Shown: piece after piece, positions 7,887 to 18,109 of the stretch
Position numbering within the stretch: the first letter of the stretch is position 1
Layout: each line of letters opens with the position of its first letter
Origin: Deltaproteobacteria bacterium CG11_big_fil_rev_8_21_14_0_20_47_16
GTDB taxonomy: Bacteria; UBA10199; GCA-002796325; 1-14-0-20-47-16
Length of the DNA stretch: 64,000 bases
Assembly (NCBI GenBank): GCA_002796325.1
Contig: PCXA01000018.1
Span: forward strand, 124,001-188,000
Direction: 5' to 3'
Position numbers and translations under genes: made by a program
The notes under the pieces: model-generated
Databases searched by the model: none
What the model saw: the letters and a program-made list of their open reading frames with translations, nothing else
Told to the model about the DNA's origin: nothing

Positions 7887-10385
7887 ATGGCTCTCAAAAA
7901 ATCAGATCTCTACTCCTCCATTTGGGCCTCTTGCGATGAATTGCGTGGCGGTATGGATGCCAGCCAATACAAAGATTACGTTTTGTTCATGCTGTTCATC
8001 AAGTATGTTTCCGACAAATACGCAGACTATGACGGTTTTGAGCCACCCATTGTTATTCCAAGGGGTGCGAGTTTTAAAGACATGGCTGCGCTCAAGGGAA
8101 AGTCAAATATCGGTGAGCTCATCAATACTCAGGTAATCAATCCTTTGGTTGAGTCCAATACCAATCTTGCCCGCAGTGATTTTCCGGATTTTGATGACCC
8201 AAACAAGCTCGGTGATGGCTCGGCAAAGGTAGAGAAAATTGGGAACCTTATCAGTATTTTTGAAAATCCTGTCCTCAACTTCTCACAAAATCGCGCCGAG
8301 CACGATGACATCCTTGGCGATGCCTATGAATATCTCATGCGGCACTTCGCCACACAGAGCGGAAAAAGCAAAGGACAGTTTTATACTCCTGCGGAAGTCA
8401 GTCGCATCATTGCCAAGGTTCTGGGGATATCACCCGAAAACACCGTGGCGGGCACAACCGCCTACGACCCCACTTGTGGCTCCGGTTCACTGCTATTGAA
8501 AGTGGCGGCGGAATCCGGGAAACATATCACGCTTGAAGGTCAAGAAAAGGACAGCACGACCGCCGGTCTTGCCCGCATGAACATGATCCTGCATGATTTT
8601 CCTACCGCGAACATTCAATCCGGTGGCGAAGGCACCTTGGTGAAGCCCAAGTTTCTCGATGGCGAGCAGCTCCGCACCTATGATTACGTTGTCGCTAATC
8701 CACCCTTTTCAGACAAGACTTGGTCCACTGGCCTCACTCTAGGTGAAAGCGGCAAAGGTGATTGCTATCAACGATTCACCTGGGGTGTTCCACCCAAAAA
8801 ACAAGGCGATTACGCTTACCTATTGCACATCATTCGTTCCATGAACAACAGTAAGGGAAAAGCCGCCTGCATTCTTCCACATGGTGTGCTCTTCCGTGGG
8901 AATGCCGAGGCGGTCATCCGCCAGCAACTTGTACGCTCTGGCATTCTCAAGGGTATCATTGGGTTGCCAGCCAATCTTTTTTTCGGAACCGGTATTCCTG
9001 CCTGTATTCTTGTGCTCGATAAAGAAAATGCCACAGTGCGAAAAGGCATTTTTATGATCGATGCTTCAAAAGGGTTTCGCAAGGATGGCCCCAAAAACCG
9101 TCTGCGTGAACAGGATATACACAAAATCGTGGACACATTCCGGCGACAGGATGAAAACAACCCGCGTTATGCCCGCATGGTACCCGTTGAAGAGATTGCG
9201 AACCCAAAGAATGACTACAACCTCAATCTTCCGCGTTACATCGACAGCGCAGATCCTGAAGATTTGCAGGATATAGACGGACACTTGCGTGGCGGCATCC
9301 CCGAATACGACATTGATGCGCTGGCTAATTACTGGAAGATTATGCCAGGCTTGCGCGCAGCACTGTTCAAGTCGTTTCGCTCCGGTTATTATCAGTTGCC
9401 GCTTCCCATTACTGAAGTGAAGAAAGCCATTTTTAGTCACGCTGAATTTACGGCGTTTCACGAATCGGCCACCTTGCTTTTTGCCAATTGGAAAAAAGCC
9501 AATGTGTCGCTACTCAATGGGTTTGCTCAAAACGGCCATCCCAAGTTGCTCATTGAAAACATTGCCGAAAGTCTCCTTGCCACTTTCAAGGCGGCACCAC
9601 TGCTTGATGCCTACGATATCTATCAGCACATCATGGACTATTGGGCAGAAACCATGCAGGACGACGCTTATCTAATTTCTGCCGTTGGATGGCAGCAAGG
9701 CGCCCAGCCTCGGGAAATTTGCCAGATCAAAAACAAAGAAAGTAAACTTGTCTGGCCAGAGAAAGAAGATTTTAGGCGCGGAAAGCGTCGTTTCAAATCG
9801 GATCTTATTCCTGCCGAGCTTCTGATTGCCTGCTACTTCGGGAGCGAGCGAGATGTCATAACAGGCTTTGAATCCGAACTTGCCACCATTGAACAAGAGC
9901 TTGAGGAAAAGCGCGAGGAACAAAGTGGTGAGGACGGATTACTTACGGAAGTGATCGAGGGTGAAGGAGATAAGCAAAAAATCACCGTCAAGGGAGTGAA
10001 GGCTCGACTCAAAGAAATTGGTAAAGATCCTGATTGCGATGATGAGCGGCAGGCGATTCAAGACTATGCTGAGGTTCTGGATCGGCAAGCCACCATTAAA
10101 ACCGGTCTTAAATTGGCACAGGAAGATTTAGAAAATAAGATAGCTGAGAAATACCCGAAACTCACCGAGAGTGAAGTCAAAACTCTTGTTGTGGATAATA
10201 AGTGGTTGGCCACAATTGCGGCTGCTGTGCAGGGTGAGCTTGACCGCGTCTCACAAACGCTCACCGGGAGAATCCGCCAGCTCGCAGAGCGTTATGAAAC
10301 ACCTCTGCCTAAACTGGAGGAATCAGTTGCTGAATTTTCCACTCGTGTTGAAGGGCATTTGAAAAAGATGGGGGCAGTATGGTGA
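7887..10385 (+). CDS. hsdM: Type I restriction-modification methyltransferase subunit HsdM, long form
   Basis: 832 residues, against about 500 for classical HsdM. The N-terminal helical HsdM_N domain is followed by the N6-adenine methylase core: QFYTPAEVSRIIAKVL, the SAM-binding DPTCGSGSLLL (about residue 194) and the catalytic NPPF (about residues 271-274). After about residue 500 there is an extra helical, highly charged region with likely coiled coils (EQELEEKREEQ and later segments), as in the long HsdM subgroup. HsdM transfers a methyl group from SAM to adenine at the site selected by HsdS and is also needed for restriction. The stop overlaps the hsdS start by seven bases. Confidence 0.95.
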   Translation: MALKKSDLYSSIWASCDELRGGMDASQYKDYVLFMLFIKYVSDKYADYDGFEPPIVIPRGASFKDMAALKGKSNIGELINTQVINPLVESNTNLARSDFPDFDDPNKLGDGSAKVEKIGNLISIFENPVLNFSQNRAEHDDILGDAYEYLMRHFATQSGKSKGQFYTPAEVSRIIAKVLGISPENTVAGTTAYDPTCGSGSLLLKVAAESGKHITLEGQEKDSTTAGLARMNMILHDFPTANIQSGGEGTLVKPKFLDGEQLRTYDYVVANPPFSDKTWSTGLTLGESGKGDCYQRFTWGVPPKKQGDYAYLLHIIRSMNNSKGKAACILPHGVLFRGNAEAVIRQQLVRSGILKGIIGLPANLFFGTGIPACILVLDKENATVRKGIFMIDASKGFRKDGPKNRLREQDIHKIVDTFRRQDENNPRYARMVPVEEIANPKNDYNLNLPRYIDSADPEDLQDIDGHLRGGIPEYDIDALANYWKIMPGLRAALFKSFRSGYYQLPLPITEVKKAIFSHAEFTAFHESATLLFANWKKANVSLLNGFAQNGHPKLLIENIAESLLATFKAAPLLDAYDIYQHIMDYWAETMQDDAYLISAVGWQQGAQPREICQIKNKESKLVWPEKEDFRRGKRRFKSDLIPAELLIACYFGSERDVITGFESELATIEQELEEKREEQSGEDGLLTEVIEGEGDKQKITVKGVKARLKEIGKDPDCDDERQAIQDYAEVLDRQATIKTGLKLAQEDLENKIAEKYPKLTESEVKTLVVDNKWLATIAAAVQGELDRVSQTLTGRIRQLAERYETPLPKLEESVAEFSTRVEGHLKKMGAVW

Positions 10386-11608
10386 AGTCCGGTTACAAAC
10401 AGACCGAGGTTGGTGTTATTCCGGAGGAGTGGAGCGTTCGACCTTTACTCAGCACTGTGCGCATTGCAAACGGTCAAGTCAGCCCCAAGGTTGAACCCTA
10501 TAAGTCCATGATCTTGGTAGCACCGGACCATATAGAGAGCTCGACAGGTCGATTACTTGCAAGGCAAACTGCAACAGAGCAACGAGCGATAAGCGGTAAA
10601 TATGTTTTCGAGAGCGGCGACATTGTTTATAGTAAGATTCGGCCGTATCTGCGTAAAGCGATTCTTGCTAACTTTGTTGGGCTGTGTAGCGCAGATATGT
10701 ATCCGCTCAAGCCCGCAGCCGATGTCTCTTCAGAATTTATGCTGTCTATTGTGTTAGGCTATCGCTTCTCAAAGTATGCCGAGTCAGTTTCTGTTCGTAG
10801 CGGCATGCCCAAGATAAACCGCATGGAATTGGCTGAGTTTTCTTTGGGACTCCCTCCTATCCCCGAACAACGCGCCATCGCTACGGCGTTGAGCGATGTG
10901 GATGGGCTGCTGGGTGCGCTGGAGCGGCTCATCGCCAAGAAGCGCGATCTCAAACAGGCCGCCATGCAACAACTCCTCACCGGCAAAAAACGCCTTCCTG
11001 GCTTTCAAAAAAAATGGGATGTGAAGCGGTTGGGAGAGGTGTTCTCCATTTCGGCAGGTAAGTCAAAGAGTGCTTACGTCGTGACTGATGGACACTATTG
11101 GGTGGTAGATATGGGGTCGGTTTCGAGAAGCGGACGCCTCATTGTCTCTAAAGGAACCAATTATCAAGGCGATTTCCTCAAGGTTGGTGATCTTGTGATG
11201 CCAAAAGATGACATTGGCGGCGGAAATATCATCGGCAAGGTGGGTTACATCGACGCGGACGATACTTATGTGCTTGGTGATCATGTTTATTGTCTGAAAG
11301 CAAATGTCGGTGATCCACTTTTTCTTTCTTATGTTATCAATGGCCACCAGACAAACATTGCATTGCGGAAGAAAGTAATCGGGTCCGCACAGCTCGGGCT
11401 TGGACGCAAGAGCGTTGAAGAACAAGAAATTCCGTTTCCACATTTATCCGAACAAACAGCCATCGCCGATGTGCTGTCGGACATGGACGCGGAGATTGTG
11501 GCGTTAGAGCAGCGGCGTGTTAAGACCCGCGCCCTCAAACAAGGCATGATGCAGGAACTGCTGACCGGTAAAACTCGTCTTGTCACTCCGGAGGTAAATT
11601 ATGTCTAA
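10379..11608 (+). CDS. hsdS: Type I restriction-modification specificity subunit HsdS
   Basis: 409 residues with the two-fold HsdS layout: target-recognition domain 1 (about residues 10-155), central conserved helix ([20 protein letters not shown]...[10 protein letters not shown]), target-recognition domain 2 (about 210-350) and a C-terminal conserved helix ([20 protein letters not shown]...[10 protein letters not shown]). The two conserved helices are direct repeats of one another and form the spacer that sets the distance between the half-sites. Each recognition domain should bind one half of a bipartite site; the sequence cannot be read from the protein. The start overlaps hsdM and the end overlaps hsdR by eight bases. 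Confidence 0.95.
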   Translation: MVKSGYKQTEVGVIPEEWSVRPLLSTVRIANGQVSPKVEPYKSMILVAPDHIESSTGRLLARQTATEQRAISGKYVFESGDIVYSKIRPYLRKAILANFVGLCSADMYPLKPAADVSSEFMLSIVLGYRFSKYAESVSVRSGMPKINRMELAEFSLGLPPIPEQRAIATALSDVDGLLGALERLIAKKRDLKQAAMQQLLTGKKRLPGFQKKWDVKRLGEVFSISAGKSKSAYVVTDGHYWVVDMGSVSRSGRLIVSKGTNYQGDFLKVGDLVMPKDDIGGGNIIGKVGYIDADDTYVLGDHVYCLKANVGDPLFLSYVINGHQTNIALRKKVIGSAQLGLGRKSVEEQEIPFPHLSEQTAIADVLSDMDAEIVALEQRRVKTRALKQGMMQELLTGKTRLVTPEVNYV

Positions 11609-14600
11609 CAGGCCGCGCTCTGAGCTCTTAACCCAAAATCGCGTTGTTGCCTTATTTGCCGATAAAAACCATCCAGATTGTCTCGGCTATGAATATCTTG
11701 GAAATTGGCAGAAGCAGGAGAGGTGCCGAAATATCGAAACCGTTCTCCTCACGGACAATCTGCACAAACGAGGATACACGGATGCTCATATTTCGGCGGC
11801 ACTTCAAAAACTGCTAACTGCTGCAGACAGCACAGGCATCACACTCTATCAGGCCAACATGCGCACCTACCAATTGCTGCGTTATGGTGTGCCCGTACAG
11901 GTTGCTGCCGGGAAGGCGCATGAAACGGTTCATTTGATTGATTGGGAGAACCCGGGCAAAAATGATTTTGGTGTGGCCGAAGAAGTAACGCTCAAGGGTG
12001 GGTATGAACGTAGGCCCGATTTGGTGCTCTACATCAATGGCATCGCTATCGGTGTGATCGAACTCAAACGCAGCTCCGTTGAAATTGGAGATGGTGTGCG
12101 TCAACTCATAACCAATCAGGAAGAAATCTTTAACAAAGGTTTTTTCTCAACCGTGCAATTTGTTTTTGCCGGCAGCGACTCCCAAGGTTTGCGTTATGGA
12201 ACGACAGGTACGCCAGAACAATTCTTTGTTGAATGGAAAGATGAGACCGGTGCTCTTGGTCAAGATGCCATTGGTCGAGGTGAGTATTTAGATAAACCCC
12301 TTGCTCAGATGTGTAACAAGGGTCGTCTGCTCGATTTTATCAGGAACTGCATTATTTATGATGCTGGTCAAAAGAAAGTGCCCCGCCCCCATCAATATTT
12401 TGGTTTCAAGGCTGCTCAAGAAAGGATCCGTCTCAAAGAAGGTGGTGTGATCTGGCACACCCAAGGAAGTGGCAAGAGCATTCTGATGGTGCTCATCGCC
12501 AAGTGGTTGATGGAGTTTGATTCCGAGGCGCGCGTGCTTGTGGTCACTGACCGCGATGAACTCGACAAACAAATCGAGGGCGTGATGAAGAATGCTGGTG
12601 TGATTGGCGCAAATTCGCCATCACCGCGCATCACGACACGGGCTGAATTTGTTTCCAAAATTGGTGCCACAATGCCCCGCTTGCTTTGTGCCCTTGTTCA
12701 CAAATTTGACCCGTCTGATTTGAAAGGCCCACCACCCGCACTTTTTGGGCGTTTCTATGTCTTTGTTGATGAATGCCACCGCACTCAAGGCGGCGACATG
12801 AACAAACAAATGAAACGATGGTTGGAAAATTCCATCTTCATAGGCTTCACTGGTACGCCTCTCTTGCGCAAAGACAAACAAACCACACGAAATGTCTTTG
12901 GTACCTACATTCACACCTACAAGTTTCACGAAGCCGTTGCGGACAAGGTGATATTGGATCTCAAGTATGAAGCCCGAAATGTGCCACAGCGGCTGACATC
13001 CCAGGCGGCCATTGATGCATGGTTTGAACAGAAAACAAAAAATCTGAATAATTTTCAGAAAGCCATTGTGCGCAAGACATGGGCAACTTTGGAAAAACTG
13101 ATGAGTGCCGGTGAGCGCAAACAACGCATTGTCGCCAATATCATCGAAGACTTCACCCTCAAGCCGCGCCTCAACAATGACCGTGGCACAGCCATCCTTG
13201 TGGCGGCATCAATCTATGATGCGTGTCACTATTATCGCCTGTTCAAAAATACGACGTTTGGCCAATACTGCGGTATTGTCACGTCGTACGAACCCAATCA
13301 CAACGCCATCTCCCGTGAGCCGGCCAACAGTGACGAACGATACAAGTTTGATACCTACACACAATACGTTCTCGAAAGCACACAGACGACCAAACAATAC
13401 GAAGATGAAATCAAACGGCGTTTTATCGAGGAACCCGCGAATTGCAAATTATTGGTCGTTGTCAGCAAACTCCTGACAGGCTTTGATGCACCGTCATGTA
13501 CCTATATTTACCTCGATAATGAACTTCATGATCACAATCTGTTTCAGGCCATCTGCCGGACAAACCGCCTGGATGGTGACGACAAAGACTACGGGTACAT
13601 CGTGGACTACAAAGAGTTGTTTGGGGATGTGCAGGAAGTCGTTGCAATCTACAACTCCGACGAGCTGGACATCGACGAAGATGGCAACGGCGACAATAAT
13701 GTCAAAATCAAGAACTGGCTCGAAGAAGGCCGAAAAAAACTCGATGTTGCCCGCGAGAGTCTGAAATACCTCTGTGGGCCGGTCCCAAGTCCGCGTGAAG
13801 TCGAGCAGTACCTACATTATTTTTGTGGGGATGCCAATGATCCGAATGCGTTAAACAACACGGAAGCATTGCGGATTGCTTTTTACAAAACGGTGGCCAG
13901 TTTTGTGCGCGCATTTTCAGCGATTTCCCAGGATTTATCAGAAGCGGGCTACTCCGCTGCCGAAATTACAACTCTCAACAACGAAGTCATTTTCTTTGCC
14001 GATATACGTGCGGCCATTAAACGGCATTCCGGAGAAGAGCTTGATATCAAACCCTATGAAGCGGACATGCGTCATCTCCTCAATTCTTACATTCAGGCTG
14101 ACCCTGCGGATCCCTTGGGAACCTTGGATAATTACACACTTGTTGAAATGATTATTGAGACCGGTATTCACGATGCCATTGCAAGAAAACTCAACGAGAA
14201 AGGAAGGCTTTCAAAAAATGCCATTGCCGAAGGAATCATCAACAATGTCCGCAAGACAATCATCCGTGATCAGCTTACCGACCCAAGGTTTTACGAAGAA
14301 ATATCCAAGTTGCTAGGCGATCTCATTGACCAAAATAGGGATAGTACCGAGGCGTATGAAGAATGGCTTAAAAAGGCAGAGGCGCTTGTCCATCGTATGG
14401 CAAAAAAGGATAACAAGGCAGATCATCCGCATGGGCTCAATGGGCATTCCAGCGCCATCGTGCTGTATAACAATCTTGCGCATATTGAAGCCGATACATT
14501 CCAATGTCCTGCAGACAATGATGAGCGGGCTGCATTGGCGCTTCAGATCGACCGTGCCATGAGGGAAAAAGCGCCGGCGGGCTGGAAGGGTGACGATATA

Positions 14601-14705
14601 CGAGAAAAGCAGGTTTTGAATGCCTTGTTTCCGTTTTTGAACAGAGATCGGAAGGCAACACGGGCCGTATTTGAGATTATCAAGAATCAGCCGGGATACA
14701 CATGA
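11601..14705 (+). CDS. hsdR: Type I restriction endonuclease/translocase subunit HsdR
   Basis: 1034 residues, full length. The N-terminal nuclease domain has [22 protein letters not shown] with the PD...ELK catalytic residues at about 138-155. The SF2 translocase follows: Walker A HTQGSGKS (about residue 286), DECH box (about 389-392), GFTGTPL motif III and a C-terminal helicase lobe with [11 protein letters not shown] and QAICRTNR. The last 250 residues are helical and probably dock on the methylase. The protein cuts unmethylated DNA after ATP-driven translocation. It overlaps hsdS at the start and the metallopeptidase gene at the end, so all three Hsd subunits are intact and tightly coupled. 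Confidence 0.95.
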   Translation: MSNRPRSELLTQNRVVALFADKNHPDCLGYEYLGNWQKQERCRNIETVLLTDNLHKRGYTDAHISAALQKLLTAADSTGITLYQANMRTYQLLRYGVPVQVAAGKAHETVHLIDWENPGKNDFGVAEEVTLKGGYERRPDLVLYINGIAIGVIELKRSSVEIGDGVRQLITNQEEIFNKGFFSTVQFVFAGSDSQGLRYGTTGTPEQFFVEWKDETGALGQDAIGRGEYLDKPLAQMCNKGRLLDFIRNCIIYDAGQKKVPRPHQYFGFKAAQERIRLKEGGVIWHTQGSGKSILMVLIAKWLMEFDSEARVLVVTDRDELDKQIEGVMKNAGVIGANSPSPRITTRAEFVSKIGATMPRLLCALVHKFDPSDLKGPPPALFGRFYVFVDECHRTQGGDMNKQMKRWLENSIFIGFTGTPLLRKDKQTTRNVFGTYIHTYKFHEAVADKVILDLKYEARNVPQRLTSQAAIDAWFEQKTKNLNNFQKAIVRKTWATLEKLMSAGERKQRIVANIIEDFTLKPRLNNDRGTAILVAASIYDACHYYRLFKNTTFGQYCGIVTSYEPNHNAISREPANSDERYKFDTYTQYVLESTQTTKQYEDEIKRRFIEEPANCKLLVVVSKLLTGFDAPSCTYIYLDNELHDHNLFQAICRTNRLDGDDKDYGYIVDYKELFGDVQEVVAIYNSDELDIDEDGNGDNNVKIKNWLEEGRKKLDVARESLKYLCGPVPSPREVEQYLHYFCGDANDPNALNNTEALRIAFYKTVASFVRAFSAISQDLSEAGYSAAEITTLNNEVIFFADIRAAIKRHSGEELDIKPYEADMRHLLNSYIQADPADPLGTLDNYTLVEMIIETGIHDAIARKLNEKGRLSKNAIAEGIINNVRKTIIRDQLTDPRFYEEISKLLGDLIDQNRDSTEAYEEWLKKAEALVHRMAKKDNKADHPHGLNGHSSAIVLYNNLAHIEADTFQCPADNDERAALALQIDRAMREKAPAGWKGDDIREKQVLNALFPFLNRDRKATRAVFEIIKNQPGYT

Positions 14706-15415
14706 TTGAAACCATCGAACTTGGAGATATTGCCATTCAGATGATCCGCAAGGACATTAAAAATGTCCACTTATCGGTCCATCCACCTGATGGCCGGGTC
14801 ACGCTCTCCGCGCCCAACAACATCAGGACCGAGGTGGCGCGGGCGTATGCAATTTCTAAACTTGAATGGATTCGGCGACAACAGGTGATGCTTCTTGGCC
14901 AGGAACGGGAGTCACCGAGGAAGTTTGTTGAAAGGGAAAGCCACTATTTATGGGGCCGCAGACATTTGCTGAGCGTCGTTGAGAAGAATGCAAAACCGTC
15001 CGTGATTATCGATCATAAGCGCATTACACTTTGTGTGCGGCCTGGCAGCAATCATGTGAAAAAATCACAGGTCATGCACGAATGGCACAAAAAATTGCTT
15101 CATGAGTTTCTCCCACCTATAATTGCCAAATGGGAACATAAAATCGGGGTAAGAATTGCAGATTATTTTTTACAGCGTATGAAAACCAAGTGGGGTGGCT
15201 GTAACCCCAAAGCCGGGCACATTCGACTGAATACAGAATTGGTCAAAAAACCGAAGGATCTGGTTGAATATGTGGTCGTTCACGAAATACTACATCTTGT
15301 CGAACCCACGCACAGTGAACGGTTCTTGAAACTACTGGCTCATCACTATCCCACATGGCATGAAGCCCGTGCTGAACTTAATGAACTTCCTCTTGCGTCA
15401 GAGGAGTGGCGATAA
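14702..15415 (+). CDS. YgjP/SprT-like HExxH metallopeptidase-fold protein (DUF45)
   Basis: 237 residues. The signature [17 protein letters not shown] (HExxH at about residue 194, with a downstream His) and the upstream [15 protein letters not shown] motif define the DUF45/YgjP group of M48-like zinc proteins. E. coli YgjP has been reported as a nucleotide pyrophosphatase, while the fold is that of zinc peptidases, so the reaction here is open. DUF45 genes are frequent companions of type I hsd genes. Here the ATGA overlap with hsdR makes co-translation likely, suggesting a function in maintaining or controlling the restriction complex (inference). Confidence 0.82.
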   Translation: MIETIELGDIAIQMIRKDIKNVHLSVHPPDGRVTLSAPNNIRTEVARAYAISKLEWIRRQQVMLLGQERESPRKFVERESHYLWGRRHLLSVVEKNAKPSVIIDHKRITLCVRPGSNHVKKSQVMHEWHKKLLHEFLPPIIAKWEHKIGVRIADYFLQRMKTKWGGCNPKAGHIRLNTELVKKPKDLVEYVVVHEILHLVEPTHSERFLKLLAHHYPTWHEARAELNELPLASEEWR

Positions 15416-15433
15416 TGCTAGGGAGCAAGTAAT

Positions 15434-17116
15434 ATGACCATTAGCGATATCCCTCTCAAGTGCCTCCTTGGTTTATCAGATTGTACGGATGTAAATGCAC
15501 TTCAAATTGTTGGTGTCTATGTGCGTTGGTTCGAAATGCTGAGCCTTGCTGGTATTGTTTTTGCGATAAGCCAATTCATAGAGAACAACAGGCTACGAAC
15601 TTACATCCTCAAAAGGCGCAGAATTATATGGCCATTTTATGGTCTGATTTTCTTTTCAATATTGGCAGTTATAGTTGCTAATTTGCTTACCATGCCACTG
15701 ATACAAGCAGAACCAATACCGTTTATTTCATACCCTGCCTTTTGGGAAATTCTAAGCCTGTTCGCATTTTCGATTGTATTGTTGGGACTTATCTTACTCT
15801 CAATGGCCCCCCGGATTTTTATACCGAAATTTAACCGAAGAAATTACGAGGACATTTGGAATATTGCTATGGAAGCCATCTTATATGACGGTTCTAATAA
15901 GGCTGTATCTGCCTTGTGCAAAATTATCTACGAGAATATCGATGCAATAATCCATTATGCCTCTCAATACGACAGATTTTGGAATATCAAAGGTAGCACA
16001 TATAAATCACCTTACGAAATGAGAAGGGTAAAGGAAAGAAATATTCCTCTTATAGCAACATCTGTTCAACTGATCGAAGAATTACTTTCTCACGACGTCT
16101 TCTGTAAATTTATTGCTCAACGAAACCTAGCCTTGGTAATGCGATTGATCGATTCAGCCGAAAAAGCAAAACTATGGCATTCATGTGGCTATTTTTTCTT
16201 TAACAATATGTTCAAATGGCTTTTTGAGGACCCAGAAAGTCTTCTCTCGCAAGAACTTAAGGGTAGCGGAACCAGTTACAGCCAACCTTTATCAAACCAT
16301 GCCTTTAAAGCTTCCGGTATTATTTCACACTACAGAATCTTTCAGTCGTATGATTCGAGACTTGATAAATTAAAACCAGAAACTATCAAAAAGGTATGCC
16401 ATGGGCTGGAGTTGGCGCTAAAAGAATATTTCAGCGAGGAGCAACTCACTTGGCATGCCGATGCGCCCAATAGAGCATTGAGTGTTACCTTAAAAGGTCT
16501 ATCTGGAATCGTCTCAAGTATTTGCATGTCTCTTGTTGGACTAAAACAGGAAACATGGAGAAATCCCTATTCTGAAGTTTTTAGTGCAATATCGTTCTTC
16601 TTCGCTCATTCACTTCCCAACGCTCTTCCCGACAATGAGGACAATCTTGCTGAGGACGATAAACAGATGAATGACAGAAGTTTGCTCAAGGGCGTAGTCG
16701 ACGCCATTTTTGACTATCTTGAGGGTCTTTCATGGCTAACAAATACGGAATATACCCGCCATGAATCGAATCACCTATTTTGGGTATTGTGGTCAAACCA
16801 AGAACAGATAATCGTCGGTAAGTTAAGAACAGCTCTATTTGAAAGAATCAAAGAAAGAGTGAAAGAGAACAAGGGGCTCCACTATCCACCACTAATAAGG
16901 CTGCTTTTGGATGTTTATGGGTTCCGTTTTCGTTCTATCCAGGCTGACAATCCAATTGGTGAATATATTCAGAACGAATTTTATGAAGACGTAGCAGAAT
17001 TAGCTCTGAAAAATGAAAAAAACGCAAAATACTTTCTTCCCTCACATTGGAAATGTAATTTTATAGAGAAAACGATCAGAACCGACAAAGACCAGAACAT
17101 ATATCCTAGTTTGTAA
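15434..17116 (+). CDS. 560-residue membrane protein of unknown function at the end of the RM cluster
   Basis: Three hydrophobic segments at about residues 33-50, 66-91 and 103-129 predict an inner-membrane anchor, followed by about 430 residues of soluble, helix-rich cytoplasmic sequence with many aromatic and charged residues. No nuclease, ATPase or NTP-binding motif is visible, and no family is recognised. An SD (AGGGAGCA) precedes the ATG, and the gap to the metallopeptidase gene is only 18 bases on the same strand, so it is probably the last gene of the hsd cluster. N-terminal membrane anchors with soluble sensor or effector bodies are common in defence effectors; that role is a hypothesis. 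Codon use looks more AT-rich than in the housekeeping part. Confidence 0.6.
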   Translation: MTISDIPLKCLLGLSDCTDVNALQIVGVYVRWFEMLSLAGIVFAISQFIENNRLRTYILKRRRIIWPFYGLIFFSILAVIVANLLTMPLIQAEPIPFISYPAFWEILSLFAFSIVLLGLILLSMAPRIFIPKFNRRNYEDIWNIAMEAILYDGSNKAVSALCKIIYENIDAIIHYASQYDRFWNIKGSTYKSPYEMRRVKERNIPLIATSVQLIEELLSHDVFCKFIAQRNLALVMRLIDSAEKAKLWHSCGYFFFNNMFKWLFEDPESLLSQELKGSGTSYSQPLSNHAFKASGIISHYRIFQSYDSRLDKLKPETIKKVCHGLELALKEYFSEEQLTWHADAPNRALSVTLKGLSGIVSSICMSLVGLKQETWRNPYSEVFSAISFFFAHSLPNALPDNEDNLAEDDKQMNDRSLLKGVVDAIFDYLEGLSWLTNTEYTRHESNHLFWVLWSNQEQIIVGKLRTALFERIKERVKENKGLHYPPLIRLLLDVYGFRFRSIQADNPIGEYIQNEFYEDVAELALKNEKNAKYFLPSHWKCNFIEKTIRTDKDQNIYPSL

Positions 17117-17206
17117 CCCCGTTATGTAGATTTCGCTGAACCATTAACCAATATCACTGCAACTTCTGAAGACAGCACTTATAATTCCCGCGACACAATA
17201 CACAAT

Positions 17207-17950
17207 TCACCCCTCCACCTCCCGCATCAATCGCCGATACTCACAAAACTCACAATCTAAATGCGCTTCGGGGATTGTGTTGGCGGTAAGACAACGGTGG
17301 GCGTCGATGATGGCGGGCTCCACCCAGCCTGCGTGGCCAGCGTAGGGGAGTAGTTGGATGTTGAAGTTGAGGGTGCTATCAAATCTGTCCAAATCCTTCC
17401 GCCCATTCGCATACACAAAGTAGCCGGTGTCTTGCACATCGTATCCCATGCCGCGCAGGATCCACTGATAGATTTCCATCTGACGTTTGTAACTGTCTTT
17501 CCAGTCGTCATCGAGGCTGACTTCGCCGTCTTTGCTGGTGGCTTTGTAGTCGACGACGATCAGTTGATTTGCGGGAGTAACCCACAAGTCATCAATGGCG
17601 CCGGTGATGATCAGGTTGGTGGGATGGTGGTGATAGGTGAGGCCTTTGAAATTCGCGCGCCAGATATCAAGATCGCTGTGCTGGAACGGAACGGCATCCA
17701 CGCCATGCGCCTTCATCAACGGGTGCGGCTCGCCCTTGGCGCGGTACACATCAAATTCCTTTTTGAGTAAGGCATCAACGGCCGAATTGAGTGTGAAGCC
17801 CGGCATGGACGGACGATCGATGCCCAGTCGTCGATCCAGATAAAAGCAGCGCGGACATTTGATGAAATTCTCCAAACGCGACCGGCTGAGCTTGAATGGC
17901 TTAGGGGATGCGGGGTCAAACAGGTTCTTGTCTCTGCGCTTAAAGGCCAT
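17207..17950 (-). CDS. Cas4/RecB-like PD-(D/E)xK exonuclease-fold protein with four cysteines
   Basis: 247 residues. The catalytic pattern is a GAIDDLW segment (Asp at about 118-120) followed by LIVVDYKATS (Asp-x-Lys). A downstream QMEIYQWIL supplies the QxxxY motif of RecB/Cas4 nucleases. Cysteines 32 and 35 (KCPRC) and 233 and 236 (CEFC) are placed like the four iron-sulphur ligands of Cas4 and AddB. No CRISPR array or other cas gene is near, so it is an orphan. No SD is seen; a TATAAT sits eight bases before the ATG, suggesting a nearly leaderless transcript. It is transcribed towards the 560-residue gene. Confidence 0.75.
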   Translation of the reverse strand: MAFKRRDKNLFDPASPKPFKLSRSRLENFIKCPRCFYLDRRLGIDRPSMPGFTLNSAVDALLKKEFDVYRAKGEPHPLMKAHGVDAVPFQHSDLDIWRANFKGLTYHHHPTNLIITGAIDDLWVTPANQLIVVDYKATSKDGEVSLDDDWKDSYKRQMEIYQWILRGMGYDVQDTGYFVYANGRKDLDRFDSTLNFNIQLLPYAGHAGWVEPAIIDAHRCLTANTIPEAHLDCEFCEYRRLMREVEG

Positions 17951-17958
17951 GGGCGCTC

Positions 17959-17964
17959 ATTATA
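17959..17964 (-). promoter_or_regulatory. -10 box placing transcription start at the ATG of the Cas4-like gene
   Basis: On the minus strand TATAAT (17964-17959) is embedded in TATATATAAT and is followed by eight bases and then the ATG at 17950. Counting seven bases from the hexamer puts +1 two bases before the start codon. The -35 region (GTGTGA at a 17-base spacing) is only a partial match. Confidence 0.45.
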
Positions 17965-18062
17965 TATACTGTCCAACGTCTTCACACCAACTGTTCATTT
18001 CTGATCACTAAATTCTACCCAACCCACATATAACACCCCCTGACGCTGGTATAGTTTTTGCT

Positions 18063-18106
18063 GAACCTCCTGCTTGAAATGTTGTCCATAACCCAATAGG
18101 AGGTTC
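18063..18106 (+). promoter_or_regulatory. Possible SD-sequestering hairpin upstream of the Bro-N gene
   Basis: GAACCTCC at 18063-18070 is the exact complement of GGAGGTTC at 18099-18106, and the latter contains the SD AGGAGG of the gene starting at 18110. The 28-base loop leaves an 8-bp stem able to hide the ribosome site. Only the sequence complementarity is seen; the regulatory role is inference. Confidence 0.45.
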
Positions 18107-18109
18107 GGC

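Noticed and set aside
17207-17950. Cas4 as evidence for a CRISPR locus
   Set aside because: No repeats, cas1/cas2 or effector genes in the window.
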